From NCBI RefSeq assembly GCF_016862315.1, contig NZ_BOMS01000157.1:1-61874 (forward strand): a DNA stretch of 61,874 bases, written 5' to 3'. The translations under genes were made by a program, and so were the position numbers. Under the pieces are notes generated by a model, which was not told the DNA's origin, searched no databases, and saw nothing but the letters and a program-made list of their open reading frames with translations. Of the stretch, positions 8,205 through 17,289 are shown piece by piece. Each line of letters begins with the position of its first letter. The first letter of the stretch is position 1. The DNA comes from Actinoplanes palleronii (lineage in GTDB: Bacteria > Actinomycetota > Actinomycetes > Mycobacteriales > Micromonosporaceae).

Positions 8205-10403
8205 GTGCGGCGGGCGAACGTGTGGCGGGTCTGGGTGGCGGCGGGGGTCCTCGCGACCGCCGGCTACTACCTGCTGCCCGCCGACGGGCTGGCCGCGAAC
8301 CTGTTCTACAACGCGATCGGGCTGCTCGCCACGCTGGTGATCCTGCTCGGTGTGCGGGTGCACCGGCCGCAGCGGCCCCACGTCTGGTACTGGCTCAGCG
8401 CCGGGCAGGCGGCCTCGGTGACCGGCGACCTGATCTGGGAGTACTACCGGTACGTGCTGCACCAGGAGCCGTATCCGTCGGTCGCCGACGTGTTCTACCT
8501 GGGCAGTTATCCGCTGCTCGCGGTCGGGCTGTGGCTGCTCGTGCGGGACCGGGAGCGCGGCGCCGGGCTGGCCGACGCGGTGATGGCCGGCATCGGCCTG
8601 GGACTCGCCCAGTGGATCTTCGTGGTGCACCCGGTGGCCGCGTCCTCGGCCGCGTCCGGGCTGTCCGGGATCATCGCGATCGCGTACCCGGCGGCCGACG
8701 TGCTGCTGCTGGTCATGCTCGCCCGGCTGCTCACCACCCGGGGCGGCACCACGCTCAGCACCCGGATGCTGGGCGCGGCCGCGTTCCTGCTGCTGGTCAC
8801 GGACGCCGCCTACCTGGTGGTGAGCCTGCACGGCGGTGACACCGACGGTGACATGTTCTCCGCCGGGTGGCTGCTCGGGTACGTGCTCTGGGGCGCGGCC
8901 GCGCTGCACCCGTCGATGGCCGCGCCGGCCGCCGCCGGGTCCCGCCCGGAGCGCATCGGCTGGGCGCAGCTGGTGCTGCCGACCGGGTGCGCGCTGCTCG
9001 CCCCGGCGATGCTGTTCGTCCCCCAGGTCGGCGACGTGCTCGACCGGATCGCGATCGGCGCCAGCTCGGCGGTGCTGATCGCGCTGGCCGCCGCGCGGAT
9101 GGCCGGGCTGATGCGCCAGGTCCAGGGCCAGTCCGCCGCGCTGCGGCAGCTCGCCCTGCACGACGACCTGACCGGGCTGCCCAACCGCCGGCACTTCGAC
9201 CAGGTGCTGACCGACGCGGCCGGCGCCGGGCGGCCCCGGATCGTGTTCCTCGGGCTCAGCGGGTTCAAGGACATCAACGACGAGTTCGGCCGGCCGGTCG
9301 GCGACCGGGTGCTCACCGTCGTCGGGGAGCGGCTGCTCGCGGCGGTGCCGGACGGCGGGTTCCTGGCCCGGCTCGACGGCGACGAGTTCGCCCTGCTGGT
9401 GCCCGGTGACATGCCGGCCGAGCAGGTCGCGCACCGGATCCTCGCGGCGCTCACCGCCCCGGTGCCGGCCGGCGGGCACGAGCTGTTCGTCGGGGTGCAT
9501 GTGGGCCTGGCCAAGGCCGCCGAGCCGGTGGAGGCGCTGCGCCGCGCCGAACGGGCGATGCACGCCGCGAAGAAGACCGGCGAGCCCTACCGGCACTGGT
9601 CGCCGGTGCTCGACGAACGCGACGGCGAGAACGCCCGGCTCGGCGCGGAACTGCAGGCCGCGCTGCACGCCGGCCAGTTCCGGGTGCACTACCAGCCGAT
9701 CGTGGCGGTGCCCGAGGGCCGGGTCGTCGCGGTCGAGGCCCTGGTGCGCTGGCAGCATCCGCAGCGCGGGCTGATCGAGCCGGCCCGGTTCATCCCGGTC
9801 GCCGAGCAGACCGGCCTGATCGTCGACCTCGGCGCGTGGGTGCTGCGCGCCGCCTGCGAGCAGATGGTCCGCTGGCGCGCCCAGCACGGCGCGGACGCCC
9901 CGGACCGGATGAGCGTGAACGTGTCGGCCCGTCAGCTGGCCCGCCCGCAGTTCCCGGACGCCGTCGCCGCGATCCTGACCACCACCGGCCTGCCGCCGAC
10001 CTGCCTGACCGTCGAGGTGACCGAGACCGCGGTGTTCGGCGGCGGGCACGCGGTCGCCGCGCTGCACCGGTTGCGGGCGCTCGGTGTCCGGATCGCGCTC
10101 GACGACTTCGGGACCGGGCACTCCTCGCTCGGGCTGCTGCACACCGTGCCGGTCGACGTCCTCAAGGTGGACAAGTCGTTCGTCGACCGGGTCACCGAGG
10201 CCGGCCGGCACGCGGTGATCGCGAAGGCGCTGATCCAGGTCAGCGACGGGCTCGGGTTGAGCGCGGTGGCCGAGGGGGTGGAGACCGCGGAGCAGGCCGA
10301 CGCGCTCTACGCACTCGGGTACCGGCTGCTGCAGGGCTACTACTACGGGCGGCCGGCGCCGAGCCCCGATCTGCTGACACTGCACCCAACTGTCCGCGTT
10401 TGA
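8205..10403 (+). CDS. Membrane GGDEF-EAL protein (c-di-GMP turnover)
   Basis: A 732-residue protein with about ten hydrophobic segments in the first 300 residues, a GGDEF domain (about 315-475) and an EAL domain (about 485-725). The GGDEF signature reads DGDEF (391-395), with aspartate at the first position, so cyclase activity may be weak or lost. The EAL domain keeps EALVRW (E511), NVSARQL, DDFGTGHSSL, the KVDKSF lysine and the AEGVET loop, as in active phosphodiesterases. The likely output is therefore c-di-GMP breakdown, with the membrane part as sensor. GTG 8205 follows GAGGGG. It is convergent with the GMC gene, with a hairpin between the stops. Confidence 0.9.
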   Translation: MRRANVWRVWVAAGVLATAGYYLLPADGLAANLFYNAIGLLATLVILLGVRVHRPQRPHVWYWLSAGQAASVTGDLIWEYYRYVLHQEPYPSVADVFYLGSYPLLAVGLWLLVRDRERGAGLADAVMAGIGLGLAQWIFVVHPVAASSAASGLSGIIAIAYPAADVLLLVMLARLLTTRGGTTLSTRMLGAAAFLLLVTDAAYLVVSLHGGDTDGDMFSAGWLLGYVLWGAAALHPSMAAPAAAGSRPERIGWAQLVLPTGCALLAPAMLFVPQVGDVLDRIAIGASSAVLIALAAARMAGLMRQVQGQSAALRQLALHDDLTGLPNRRHFDQVLTDAAGAGRPRIVFLGLSGFKDINDEFGRPVGDRVLTVVGERLLAAVPDGGFLARLDGDEFALLVPGDMPAEQVAHRILAALTAPVPAGGHELFVGVHVGLAKAAEPVEALRRAERAMHAAKKTGEPYRHWSPVLDERDGENARLGAELQAALHAGQFRVHYQPIVAVPEGRVVAVEALVRWQHPQRGLIEPARFIPVAEQTGLIVDLGAWVLRAACEQMVRWRAQHGADAPDRMSVNVSARQLARPQFPDAVAAILTTTGLPPTCLTVEVTETAVFGGGHAVAALHRLRALGVRIALDDFGTGHSSLGLLHTVPVDVLKVDKSFVDRVTEAGRHAVIAKALIQVSDGLGLSAVAEGVETAEQADALYALGYRLLQGYYYGRPAPSPDLLTLHPTVRV

Positions 10404-10405
10404 TC

Positions 10406-10436
10406 AGAGCCTTCATATCGTACGGAACAAGGCTCT
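10406..10436. terminator. Bidirectional hairpin between convergent stops
   Basis: AGAGCCTT at 10406-10413 pairs with AAGGCTCT at 10429-10436 across a 15-base loop. It lies between the stop of the GGDEF-EAL gene (10403) and the stop of the convergent GMC gene (10439). There is no T-run, which is normal for actinobacterial terminators. Confidence 0.6.
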
Positions 10437-10438
10437 CC

Positions 10439-12358
10439 TCAGCCCCGCGCGGACCTGGAGATGTGCTCGGCGGTCCGGGACGCCAACGCCATGATCGTGA
10501 TCATCGGGTTGGTGCCGGACGCGGTCGGGAACGCCGACCCGTCGCCGATCCACACCCCGGGCGTGTCGTGCAGCTCGCCGCGCGGGTCGGCGACGCTGGT
10601 GGCCGGGTCGGCGCCCATCCGGCAGCTGCCCATCTGGTGCGCGGAGAACAGCACCGCCCCGCCGGCCCGCAACGGGATCTCCCGCGCCCGCGCGATGTAC
10701 GCCTCCAGGTCCTCCCCCGCCGTCCACGGCGCCAGCCCGTGCCCGAGCACCCGCACCCCGCGCGCCCCGGCCGCGTGGTGCAGCCGGATCTGCGCCTCGA
10801 TCGCCCGCCGGCTGTTGCGCACGTCCAGTTCGTCGTCGAGCGCATACCAGGCGGTCGTCTCCCCGGCCGCGTCGAGGGTGACCCGCCCGTGCCCGCGGTC
10901 ACGGACCAGCCCGATGAACGACGCGTAGCCGCGGTAGCCGGCCATCACCTGCTTGTGCCCGGCGCCGGTGCTGAACGGGATCGCCGAGGCGCCCAGCCCG
11001 GTGCTGTACTGCACGCTCTCGATCAGGAAGCCGTGCCCGTCCTCGGCCGCCGCGAACTCGTTGACCAGCGCGGCCTGCGGCGGCCCCCACCAGCCCCGCA
11101 TGTCGGTGCCGTAGTCGCCGAGGGTGACCGTGCACGGGTGCAGCCGCAGGTGGTCACCGGCCGCCGGGCCGCCGATCCCGGAGCGCAGCAGCACCCCCGG
11201 TGACTCCAGCGCGCCGGCGGCGAGCACCACGATCGGCGCGCGGACCGTGACCGTCGCCCGCCGCGCGCCGTCCGCGCTGGTCCAGTGACCGACCACGCCG
11301 GCGGCCCGGTGCTGCTCGACCAGGATCTTCTCGGCCCGGCAGCCGTCGACGATCCGCGCGCCGTGCTCGGTGACGGCCGGTTCCAGGTACACCTTCAGGG
11401 TGGAGCGTTTCGCGCCGGACGGGTCGCCGAAGCCGAGGTGCCCGGCGAGCGCCGGGTCGTGCCGTTTCTCGTCCCAGTTGCGGTACGCGGTGGCGAACGA
11501 CCAGCCCAGCGCCGCGGCACCGCGCTGCATCGCCTCGTGCGCGGGGTTGAACTCCGAGCAGTGGTCGGTCACCGACAGCTCCCGCCAGACGGCGTCCAGG
11601 TGCTGGTCGAAGGCCAGGGTCGGGATGTCGCTCAGGCCGTGCCCGGCCCACTGGCCCCGGACCCGCGGGGTGGTCCGGATGCAGTTCGTCCAGTTGATCA
11701 CGGTGCCGCCGCCGAGGCCGCTGCCGGCCATCAGGGTCACGTTCGCGTCGGCGGTCGGTGTCGGCCCGCCCCGCCGGTAGCAGTGCCGGTACGCGGCCAG
11801 CTCACCCTGATCGAAGTCGGCCTCGGTGTGATAGCGCCCGGCCTCCAGGACGACCACCCGGGCGCCGGTGGCGGCGAGCCGGCCGGCGATCAGGCCACCG
11901 CCCGCGCCGGAACCGATCACCACGACGTCGGCGTCCAGCTCGAGGTCACCTTCCGGGCGCAGCGGGGTGATCGCGGGCGGGTCGGCCGGCGGGACCGGGC
12001 CGGCCGGGCCGGGATAGCCGAGCCGGGCCCAGTTCGGGTTGCCGCCGCCGGCGTCGGTGAGACCGTAGGTGAGCAGCAGGATCAGGCTGATCAGCGGCGT
12101 CACCGGCGGCCCCAGCCCGGCCAGGATCTGCTCCCGGCGCACCGGCGGGGCGCTGCGGAAACCCTGCCCGGCCAGCACGTCGAGCAGGCCGCCGATCGCG
12201 TCGTGCTGCCCGGGTGCCAGGGCGGCGAGCACCGCCCGGTCGACGCCGAGGTCGGTGGCCCGGCGGGCCCAGAACCCGTCGGTGTCGCCGGGCGCGTCGA
12301 CGGCGGGAACGACGGTGTCGCAGAGCAAGCGCAGCACCTGGATCTGGTCCGGGGTCAC
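10439..12358 (-). CDS. GMC-family FAD oxidoreductase
   Basis: A 639-residue GMC oxidoreductase. After an N-terminal helical domain of about 110 residues comes the FAD-binding DVVVIGSGAGGGLIAGRLA with the downstream VLEAG, then the GSGLGGGTVINW motif. The C-terminus has HQMGSCRMG and the GMC signature GTNPMITIMALASRTAEHI. The long N-terminal extension resembles long-chain alcohol oxidase-type or gluconate-dehydrogenase-associated members, so a primary or sterol alcohol is a plausible substrate; this is inference. GTG 12358 is supported by TACATT six bases upstream. No signal peptide. The divergent kinase at 12603 is separated by about 240 bases. Confidence 0.88.
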   Translation of the reverse strand: MTPDQIQVLRLLCDTVVPAVDAPGDTDGFWARRATDLGVDRAVLAALAPGQHDAIGGLLDVLAGQGFRSAPPVRREQILAGLGPPVTPLISLILLLTYGLTDAGGGNPNWARLGYPGPAGPVPPADPPAITPLRPEGDLELDADVVVIGSGAGGGLIAGRLAATGARVVVLEAGRYHTEADFDQGELAAYRHCYRRGGPTPTADANVTLMAGSGLGGGTVINWTNCIRTTPRVRGQWAGHGLSDIPTLAFDQHLDAVWRELSVTDHCSEFNPAHEAMQRGAAALGWSFATAYRNWDEKRHDPALAGHLGFGDPSGAKRSTLKVYLEPAVTEHGARIVDGCRAEKILVEQHRAAGVVGHWTSADGARRATVTVRAPIVVLAAGALESPGVLLRSGIGGPAAGDHLRLHPCTVTLGDYGTDMRGWWGPPQAALVNEFAAAEDGHGFLIESVQYSTGLGASAIPFSTGAGHKQVMAGYRGYASFIGLVRDRGHGRVTLDAAGETTAWYALDDELDVRNSRRAIEAQIRLHHAAGARGVRVLGHGLAPWTAGEDLEAYIARAREIPLRAGGAVLFSAHQMGSCRMGADPATSVADPRGELHDTPGVWIGDGSAFPTASGTNPMITIMALASRTAEHISRSARG

Positions 12359-12602
12359 GACATCAATGTAGGCCGATCGGCGACCCGGACGGGGCGGTCG
12401 CGTGGGACTGCTGTGGTTTGTGTGTTTTGGCTTCTCCGGTCGTTCCCGTGCGACACGGATCGGCGCCCGGCCGGCATTCGGTCGCGCCCGGCCGCGGTCC
12501 CCCGGTGCCCCTCGCCGGCCCGGACTCGCCAAGATCGGCACCAGTGGCCCGGGCTGGCCGAAAAGCGGCAGACGACCCCGCACGGGGGCGTAGCGTCGCG
12601 CT

Positions 12603-14438
12603 GTGAGGTGGCATGGCCTGCCCGATATGCGGGCCGACCGCGGCGCGCGGACCCGGGTCGTCTCCCGGCGTTCGCTGCTGGTCCTGGTGCTCGTCGCGAC
12701 GCTCGGCGTCGCGGCGACGCTGCTGGCCGCCACCGCGCTGCGCGGTGGCGAACGCCGGCTGGCCGACCGCGCCGCGGACCAGCAGGCCGGCTCCGCGGCG
12801 CAGGCCGTCACCGACGGGATCCGCCGCTACAGCGACTTCCTGACCAGCCTCTCCGCCGCTCTCGGCGCCCAGCAGCAACTGGAGGCCGCCGAGTTCCAGG
12901 CGATCACCGCGCCGATCAACCGGCGGATCCTGCCGGGTGTCGCCGGGGTCGCCTACGTGGTGGCGGCCACCGACCCGCAGATCCCGGCGGTGCAACGGTT
13001 CTGGCGCGACCGCGGGGTCACCGACCTGACCCTGCAGCCCGGCGCCGTGCTCGGCGGCCGGCACCTGTTCATCGTGCTCGGCCGCTCCGCCGACACCCTG
13101 CCGATCCCGCTCGGCGAGGACATGGCGACCGCGGGGGCGGCCGGCGCGGCGATGCGCGCCGCGGAGACCGACCGGCGGGTCGTGATCAGCGCCGCCTACC
13201 CGCTGCGCACCGACCGCGAGGTGCCGACCGGCCAGCGGCAGGACGGTTTCGTGCTGGCCGCCGCGGTCCGGGCCACCGCGCCCGCGCCGGACGCCGGGCA
13301 CCTCCGCGGCTGGCTGCTGCTCGGCCTGCGCAGCGGCGAGTTCCTGCACGAGGCGGTCGGCAAGGTCGTCGGCCGGACCGCGGTGGTCGACCTGACCGAC
13401 GCCGAGGCGCCCGGCCCGGCGCCGATCGCCGGGTGGCGGCCCGCCGAGGCGGCCGATCCCGCCCTGGCACCACGGACCCTGACCATCACCGCGCCCGGAC
13501 GCACCTGGCAGCTGGCGATCAGCCCGACGATGCGCCTGATCGACCACCGCGGCATCCGGCCCAGCGTGATCGCCCTGATCGTCGGGTCCGTCCTCACCCT
13601 GCTGCTCACCGCGCTGACCGGGTCGATCGCCACCTCCCGGGACCGGGCCCGGCACCGGGTCGCGATGGCGACCGCCGCGCTGCGCACCGACATCGCCCGC
13701 CGCGAGGCGGTCGAGCAGCAGCTGCGCCGCCGCGAGGCCGAACTCGTCGGCTTCGCCGGGGTGATCGCCCACGACCTGCGCAACCCGCTCGCCCGGATCG
13801 CCGGGTACACCGACTTCCTGCGCGAGGAGGCCACCCGCTACCTGGAGGAGGACCACCGCGAATACCTGGAGCGGGTGCACGTCTGCGAGCAGCAGATGAC
13901 CGTGCTCCTCGACGACCTGCTCGAATACGCCACCGCCGACAACCGGCCGCTGCAGGCCCGGCCGGTCGACCTGCACGCCCTGGTCCAGCAGGTGGTCCGG
14001 GACCGTCAGGAGTCGCCGGGCGCCCGGGAGGCCACCGTGATCGTCGACGCGCTGCCGACGGTCGACGGCGACCCGACCCTGCTGCAGCAGCTGTTCGACA
14101 ACCTGATCGGCAACGCGGTCAAGTACACCCCGGCCGGCCGGACACCGTACGTGCGGATCGGCAGCCGGCCCGAGCCCGGTGACCGCTGGCGCATCGAAGT
14201 GTCCGACAACGGCATCGGGATCCCGGAGGAGCAGCGCGAGTCGGTCTTCGACGCGTTCACCCGCGCGGGCGGGAGCGAGGGGTTCCCGGGGACCGGGCTG
14301 GGGCTGGCCATCGTGCACCGGATCGTGGAACGGCACCACGGCGCGATCGGCGTGGACCCGAACCCGGACCAGGGCAGCTGCTTCTGGATCGTGATCCCGG
14401 CGGCCTCGGCCACGGTGACGGCGACCGCCGCCGTGTAG
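12603..14438 (+). CDS. Sensor histidine kinase with CHASE-like domain
   Basis: A 611-residue membrane kinase. One membrane segment at about 24-46, an extracytoplasmic sensor of about 270 residues that matches the CHASE pattern (FWRDRGVTDL, VVISAAYPLR, GFVLAAAVR), a second membrane segment at about 320-342, a coiled linker, then HisKA with His390 in AHDLRNPL, and a HATPase with NLIGNAVKYT, DNGIGI and GTGLGLAI. CHASE domains bind small extracellular ligands. No response regulator is adjacent; the single-domain regulator at 1493 is a possible partner because phytochrome-like kinases with this HisKA style often use one. GTG 12603 has TAGCGT six bases upstream, a leaderless start. The stop codon lies inside a short duplicated sequence. 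Confidence 0.88.
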   Translation: MRWHGLPDMRADRGARTRVVSRRSLLVLVLVATLGVAATLLAATALRGGERRLADRAADQQAGSAAQAVTDGIRRYSDFLTSLSAALGAQQQLEAAEFQAITAPINRRILPGVAGVAYVVAATDPQIPAVQRFWRDRGVTDLTLQPGAVLGGRHLFIVLGRSADTLPIPLGEDMATAGAAGAAMRAAETDRRVVISAAYPLRTDREVPTGQRQDGFVLAAAVRATAPAPDAGHLRGWLLLGLRSGEFLHEAVGKVVGRTAVVDLTDAEAPGPAPIAGWRPAEAADPALAPRTLTITAPGRTWQLAISPTMRLIDHRGIRPSVIALIVGSVLTLLLTALTGSIATSRDRARHRVAMATAALRTDIARREAVEQQLRRREAELVGFAGVIAHDLRNPLARIAGYTDFLREEATRYLEEDHREYLERVHVCEQQMTVLLDDLLEYATADNRPLQARPVDLHALVQQVVRDRQESPGAREATVIVDALPTVDGDPTLLQQLFDNLIGNAVKYTPAGRTPYVRIGSRPEPGDRWRIEVSDNGIGIPEEQRESVFDAFTRAGGSEGFPGTGLGLAIVHRIVERHHGAIGVDPNPDQGSCFWIVIPAASATVTATAAV

Positions 14439-14481
14439 CGCCACGCGCGGTGGTAGCAGCCGCCGTGCAGCGCCACGCGCG
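14427..14481. repeat. 23-bp direct repeat carrying a stop codon
   Basis: GCCGCCGTG(T/C)AGCGCCACGCGCG occurs at 14427-14449 and again at 14459-14481 with one mismatch. The first copy contains the last codons and the TAG stop of the kinase; the second has CAG at the same place. The copies fill the gap before the convergent Vps62-like gene, so the sequence probably arose by duplication of the gene end. Confidence 0.8.
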
Positions 14482-14486
14482 TTTCT

Positions 14487-16241
14487 TCAGCGGCGCCAGG
14501 ACTCCCTGATGTTGACCAGCAGCACCAGCAAGGCCGCCGCAAAAAACGCGAAATTAACGACATATCGTCCGTCGTGCCATAACAACACCAGCAACCCGGC
14601 CGCGATCCCGGCCAGCATCAGCCGCAGCAGCACCGCGAGCAGCTTGCTGCGCACCAGCCCCTCCACGGTCAGCAGCACCAGCAACAGCACCAGCGCGGTC
14701 TGCTTGCCGGCGATCGGCAGCGGCGACACCAGCGCGCCGAGCGCCCACAGGATCAGCGGCGTGCTCAGCACCGCCCACCAGGACCGGGCCCGCCCGAGGA
14801 ACCCGGTGGCCGGCTCCATCGGCAACCGCCGGTGCAGCAGGTGCGCGTGCGGGTCCTCGACCACCGGCCAGACCGTGGCCATCCGGGCCTGCTCGTCGGC
14901 GAGGCGGGTGCGTTCCATCCGCAGCCCGAGCAGCTTCTGCTCGGCGGCCGCCAGCGACCGCACCTCGGGCGCGGCCGCGGACAGGCCGGCCGCCGCCACC
15001 GCGAGATCGTGGCGCATGCTGTCGATCTCGCGGTCCAGGGCCGCGAGCCGGTCATTGTTCCGTTTGGTACGGATCTCGGCCAGCTGCCGCTCCGCCGCCT
15101 GATTCGGTACGACCTTCGCCAGCCCCGCCCACCCGACCGGGTCGGCCCACGACTGCCGCACCGCGCCGTCCCGGCCGTACCGGGGACCGGCCGGCCCGCG
15201 TTCCCCGCCCAGCCGGTCGCGGGTGTCGCGCCCCCACAACCCGCGGAAGTCCCGCACCCACGGGGTGTCCTCACCGATCCGTACCGGCTGCCAGCTCTCG
15301 TCCTGGCCCGGCCCGATCGACCGGCCGTCGCCGCGCGCGTAGTCGACGTACGGGATCCCGACGTTCTGCCGGTCCTCGGCCGACCACGGCGCGAACAGCC
15401 GCGCCGACCAGCGCAGCGCGGTGACCAGCCCGCGCAGCTTCGGCGGCTTCACCGTGATCACGTAGTCGCCGGGCAGGTACGCCCCGGAGTGCGAGCCCGC
15501 GCCGGCGAACACCACCGGGTGCCGGTCCTCGGCGAACGTCAGGTCCGGGTCGTCCCAGCGCCGCCGCAGATCGTCACCGACCTCGTCGTGCGCCGAATAC
15601 ACCACCCAGCGCGCCGGCGGCAGCCCGTCCTGGTCGAGCACCCCGGTGCCGTCGAGATAGACCGTCACCTGCTCCCAGTCGCCCTCATGCTCGTTGACCC
15701 CGCCGAACGCCGACCGCCAGTTGTTGAAGCTGTAGAAGAACCAGTACTGACACACGATCCACGGGTCGTCGTGCAACACCCGGCCGTAGTAGACCGGCCG
15801 GTGCGGCTCCAGGTGGTCGCGCTGCAGCAGGAACGAGTGCGCCGCGCTGCCACCGGGCAGGCTGCCGCGGAACAGCAGCGAGAACCGGTTCAGCGTGTCC
15901 ACCAGCCGGGCGGCCGGGCCGACCTGCGCCAGCCGGCTGGCCCGGGCCAGGTGCGGCGGGCGCTCACGCAGCGGGATGTGCGCGTGGTGTTTCTCCGAGT
16001 CGCCGATCCCGGACAGCGAATACCGCAGGCCCTGCTCGGCACCGCCGGCCGTGGCGAGACGCTCCAGGGTCAGCTGGCCCGGCGCCTCCACCCGGACCGG
16101 GTTCGCGCCCGCCTCGGCCCGCCACAGGCCGGCGCTGCCGACGTAGCGCTCCACCGAGACCGGGTAGAACCACTCCCCCTCGGTGAACCTGACCACCGGC
16201 TCGTAGGCACGCAGCAGGAGCAGATCGTCCTCGTCACCCAC
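14487..16241 (-). CDS. Vps62-related membrane protein
   Basis: A 584-residue protein. Residues about 10-300 carry the Vps62-like pattern: YWFFYSFNNW, then NEHEGDWEQVTVYLD and VVYSAHDE, and HPVVFAGAGSHSGAY. A charged helical stretch (about 375-450) looks like a coiled coil. The C-terminal 110 residues form about four membrane segments. In eukaryotes Vps62 relates to vacuolar sorting; in actinobacteria the function is unknown, so no role is claimed. GTG 16241 follows GGGAGGGGG by about ten bases. It lies downstream of a six-segment membrane protein on the same strand but is separated from it by a tandem repeat. Confidence 0.75.
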   Translation of the reverse strand: MGDEDDLLLLRAYEPVVRFTEGEWFYPVSVERYVGSAGLWRAEAGANPVRVEAPGQLTLERLATAGGAEQGLRYSLSGIGDSEKHHAHIPLRERPPHLARASRLAQVGPAARLVDTLNRFSLLFRGSLPGGSAAHSFLLQRDHLEPHRPVYYGRVLHDDPWIVCQYWFFYSFNNWRSAFGGVNEHEGDWEQVTVYLDGTGVLDQDGLPPARWVVYSAHDEVGDDLRRRWDDPDLTFAEDRHPVVFAGAGSHSGAYLPGDYVITVKPPKLRGLVTALRWSARLFAPWSAEDRQNVGIPYVDYARGDGRSIGPGQDESWQPVRIGEDTPWVRDFRGLWGRDTRDRLGGERGPAGPRYGRDGAVRQSWADPVGWAGLAKVVPNQAAERQLAEIRTKRNNDRLAALDREIDSMRHDLAVAAAGLSAAAPEVRSLAAAEQKLLGLRMERTRLADEQARMATVWPVVEDPHAHLLHRRLPMEPATGFLGRARSWWAVLSTPLILWALGALVSPLPIAGKQTALVLLLVLLTVEGLVRSKLLAVLLRLMLAGIAAGLLVLLWHDGRYVVNFAFFAAALLVLLVNIRESWRR

Positions 16242-16344
16242 CCGGCCCGTCCCCCTCCCAGCACCCGTATACCGAGGTTATCCGTGGTCGCGGGCCGACG
16301 ATGAGGGTGGGGGACGCCCGCCGCTCCCACAGCGCCACCGCCGT

Positions 16345-16470
16345 GATTCAGGCGGCACCGCGGCTTGACTCAGGCGGCACCGCGGCCTTGGCTCAGGCGG
16401 CACCGCGGCCTTGGCTCAGGCGGCGCCGCAGCCTTGGCTCAGGCGACACCGCGGCCTTGACTCAGGCGGT
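16345..16470. repeat. 23-bp tandem repeat ending inside a gene
   Basis: About five copies of a 23-base unit with form GGCTCAGGCGGCACCGCGGC plus CTT, with minor changes between copies. The array follows the minus-strand gene at 16462-17025, and its first copy supplies that gene's TGA stop. No hairpin potential stands out. Confidence 0.9.
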
Positions 16471-17025
16471 GCGCAGGGCGACCGCGACCGTGGCGAACAG
16501 GGCGACTCCCGACCCCACGCCGGCGATCAGCCCGACCGTCGCGGCCGAGGCGCCCGCCGCGTAGACCAGAAACCCGGCCAGCCCGAGAACCGTCATGGCC
16601 CCGCCCAGCCAGTGGTAGAGCGGCATCCGCCAGGCCCAGGCCAGGGCGAAGAAGTGCACACCGACCACCACCGCCACCCAGGCCACCGCGACCGCCGGCG
16701 CCTCGAACACCCGGTTGATCACGCTGAGCCCGCCGAACAGCGCGACCACCTCGGCGGCGACCACGTACCAGTACCGCCGGTCGGCGAACCCGGCGCCGCC
16801 ACTGGACGTCACCGCCGTCGCGGCCCGGGTCCGCAGGTACAGCAGGACCGCCAGCACCACCGCGACCAGCACCCCGGCCACCCTGATCACCAACGGCCAC
16901 GGCGCGGCCAGCCCACCGCTGTTGGCCACCACGAACACCGTGCCGAACGTCAGCGCCACGACCGACCCGGTGCGCAGCCCCGCCGGCCGCACCTCGCTCT
17001 TGATCCCCGTCATGGCCGCCATCAT
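16462..17025 (-). CDS. Six-segment integral membrane protein, unknown
   Basis: A 187-residue protein made of about six hydrophobic helices, with short loops such as RAATAVTSSGGAGFADRRYW and WRMPLYHWLGG. I do not recognise a family and no catalytic motif is visible. The start is one of three nearby methionines (17025, 17022 or 17013); none has a clear ribosome binding site. Longer readings upstream would run through the 53-bp hairpin at 17109, so they are rejected. The last codons and the stop come from the 23-bp tandem repeat, which suggests repeat expansion has set or altered the C-terminus. Confidence 0.65.
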   Translation of the reverse strand: MMAAMTGIKSEVRPAGLRTGSVVALTFGTVFVVANSGGLAAPWPLVIRVAGVLVAVVLAVLLYLRTRAATAVTSSGGAGFADRRYWYVVAAEVVALFGGLSVINRVFEAPAVAVAWVAVVVGVHFFALAWAWRMPLYHWLGGAMTVLGLAGFLVYAAGASAATVGLIAGVGSGVALFATVAVALRTA

Positions 17026-17108
17026 GCCGGTCCACACAGGAGCCGGCCACCCGCGGACTCGCCCGCACCCACCGCGGGAACCGGCGCCCCGGCCTGCCGA
17101 ATCCGACC

Positions 17109-17161
17109 GGCTGGCGCCCAGGGGTGCCACAACGACCCCGACACACCCCCCAGCACCAGCC
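17109..17161. repeat. 53-bp dispersed hairpin copy
   Basis: GGCTGG at the left and CCAGCC at the right, 53 bases exactly. The arms are less perfect than in most copies. It lies between the membrane protein gene and the end of the hybrid kinase gene, both on the minus strand. Confidence 0.85.
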
Positions 17162-17289
17162 AGGCACCGCAACCCGGGCGACCGCCGCGAGGCGAGGCGG
17201 GACGGGGCGAGGCGGGACGGCGCGAGGCCCGGTGCCGTGCTGCTTCGCGCCGCGGCGGTCACCCGCTCGGGCTGCCATGCCGGAAGCGG

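Noticed and set aside
12359..12811. N-terminal extension of the GMC oxidoreductase to 12811
   Set aside because: The added part is Arg/Pro-rich and not conserved-looking, and a leaderless promoter precedes GTG 12358.
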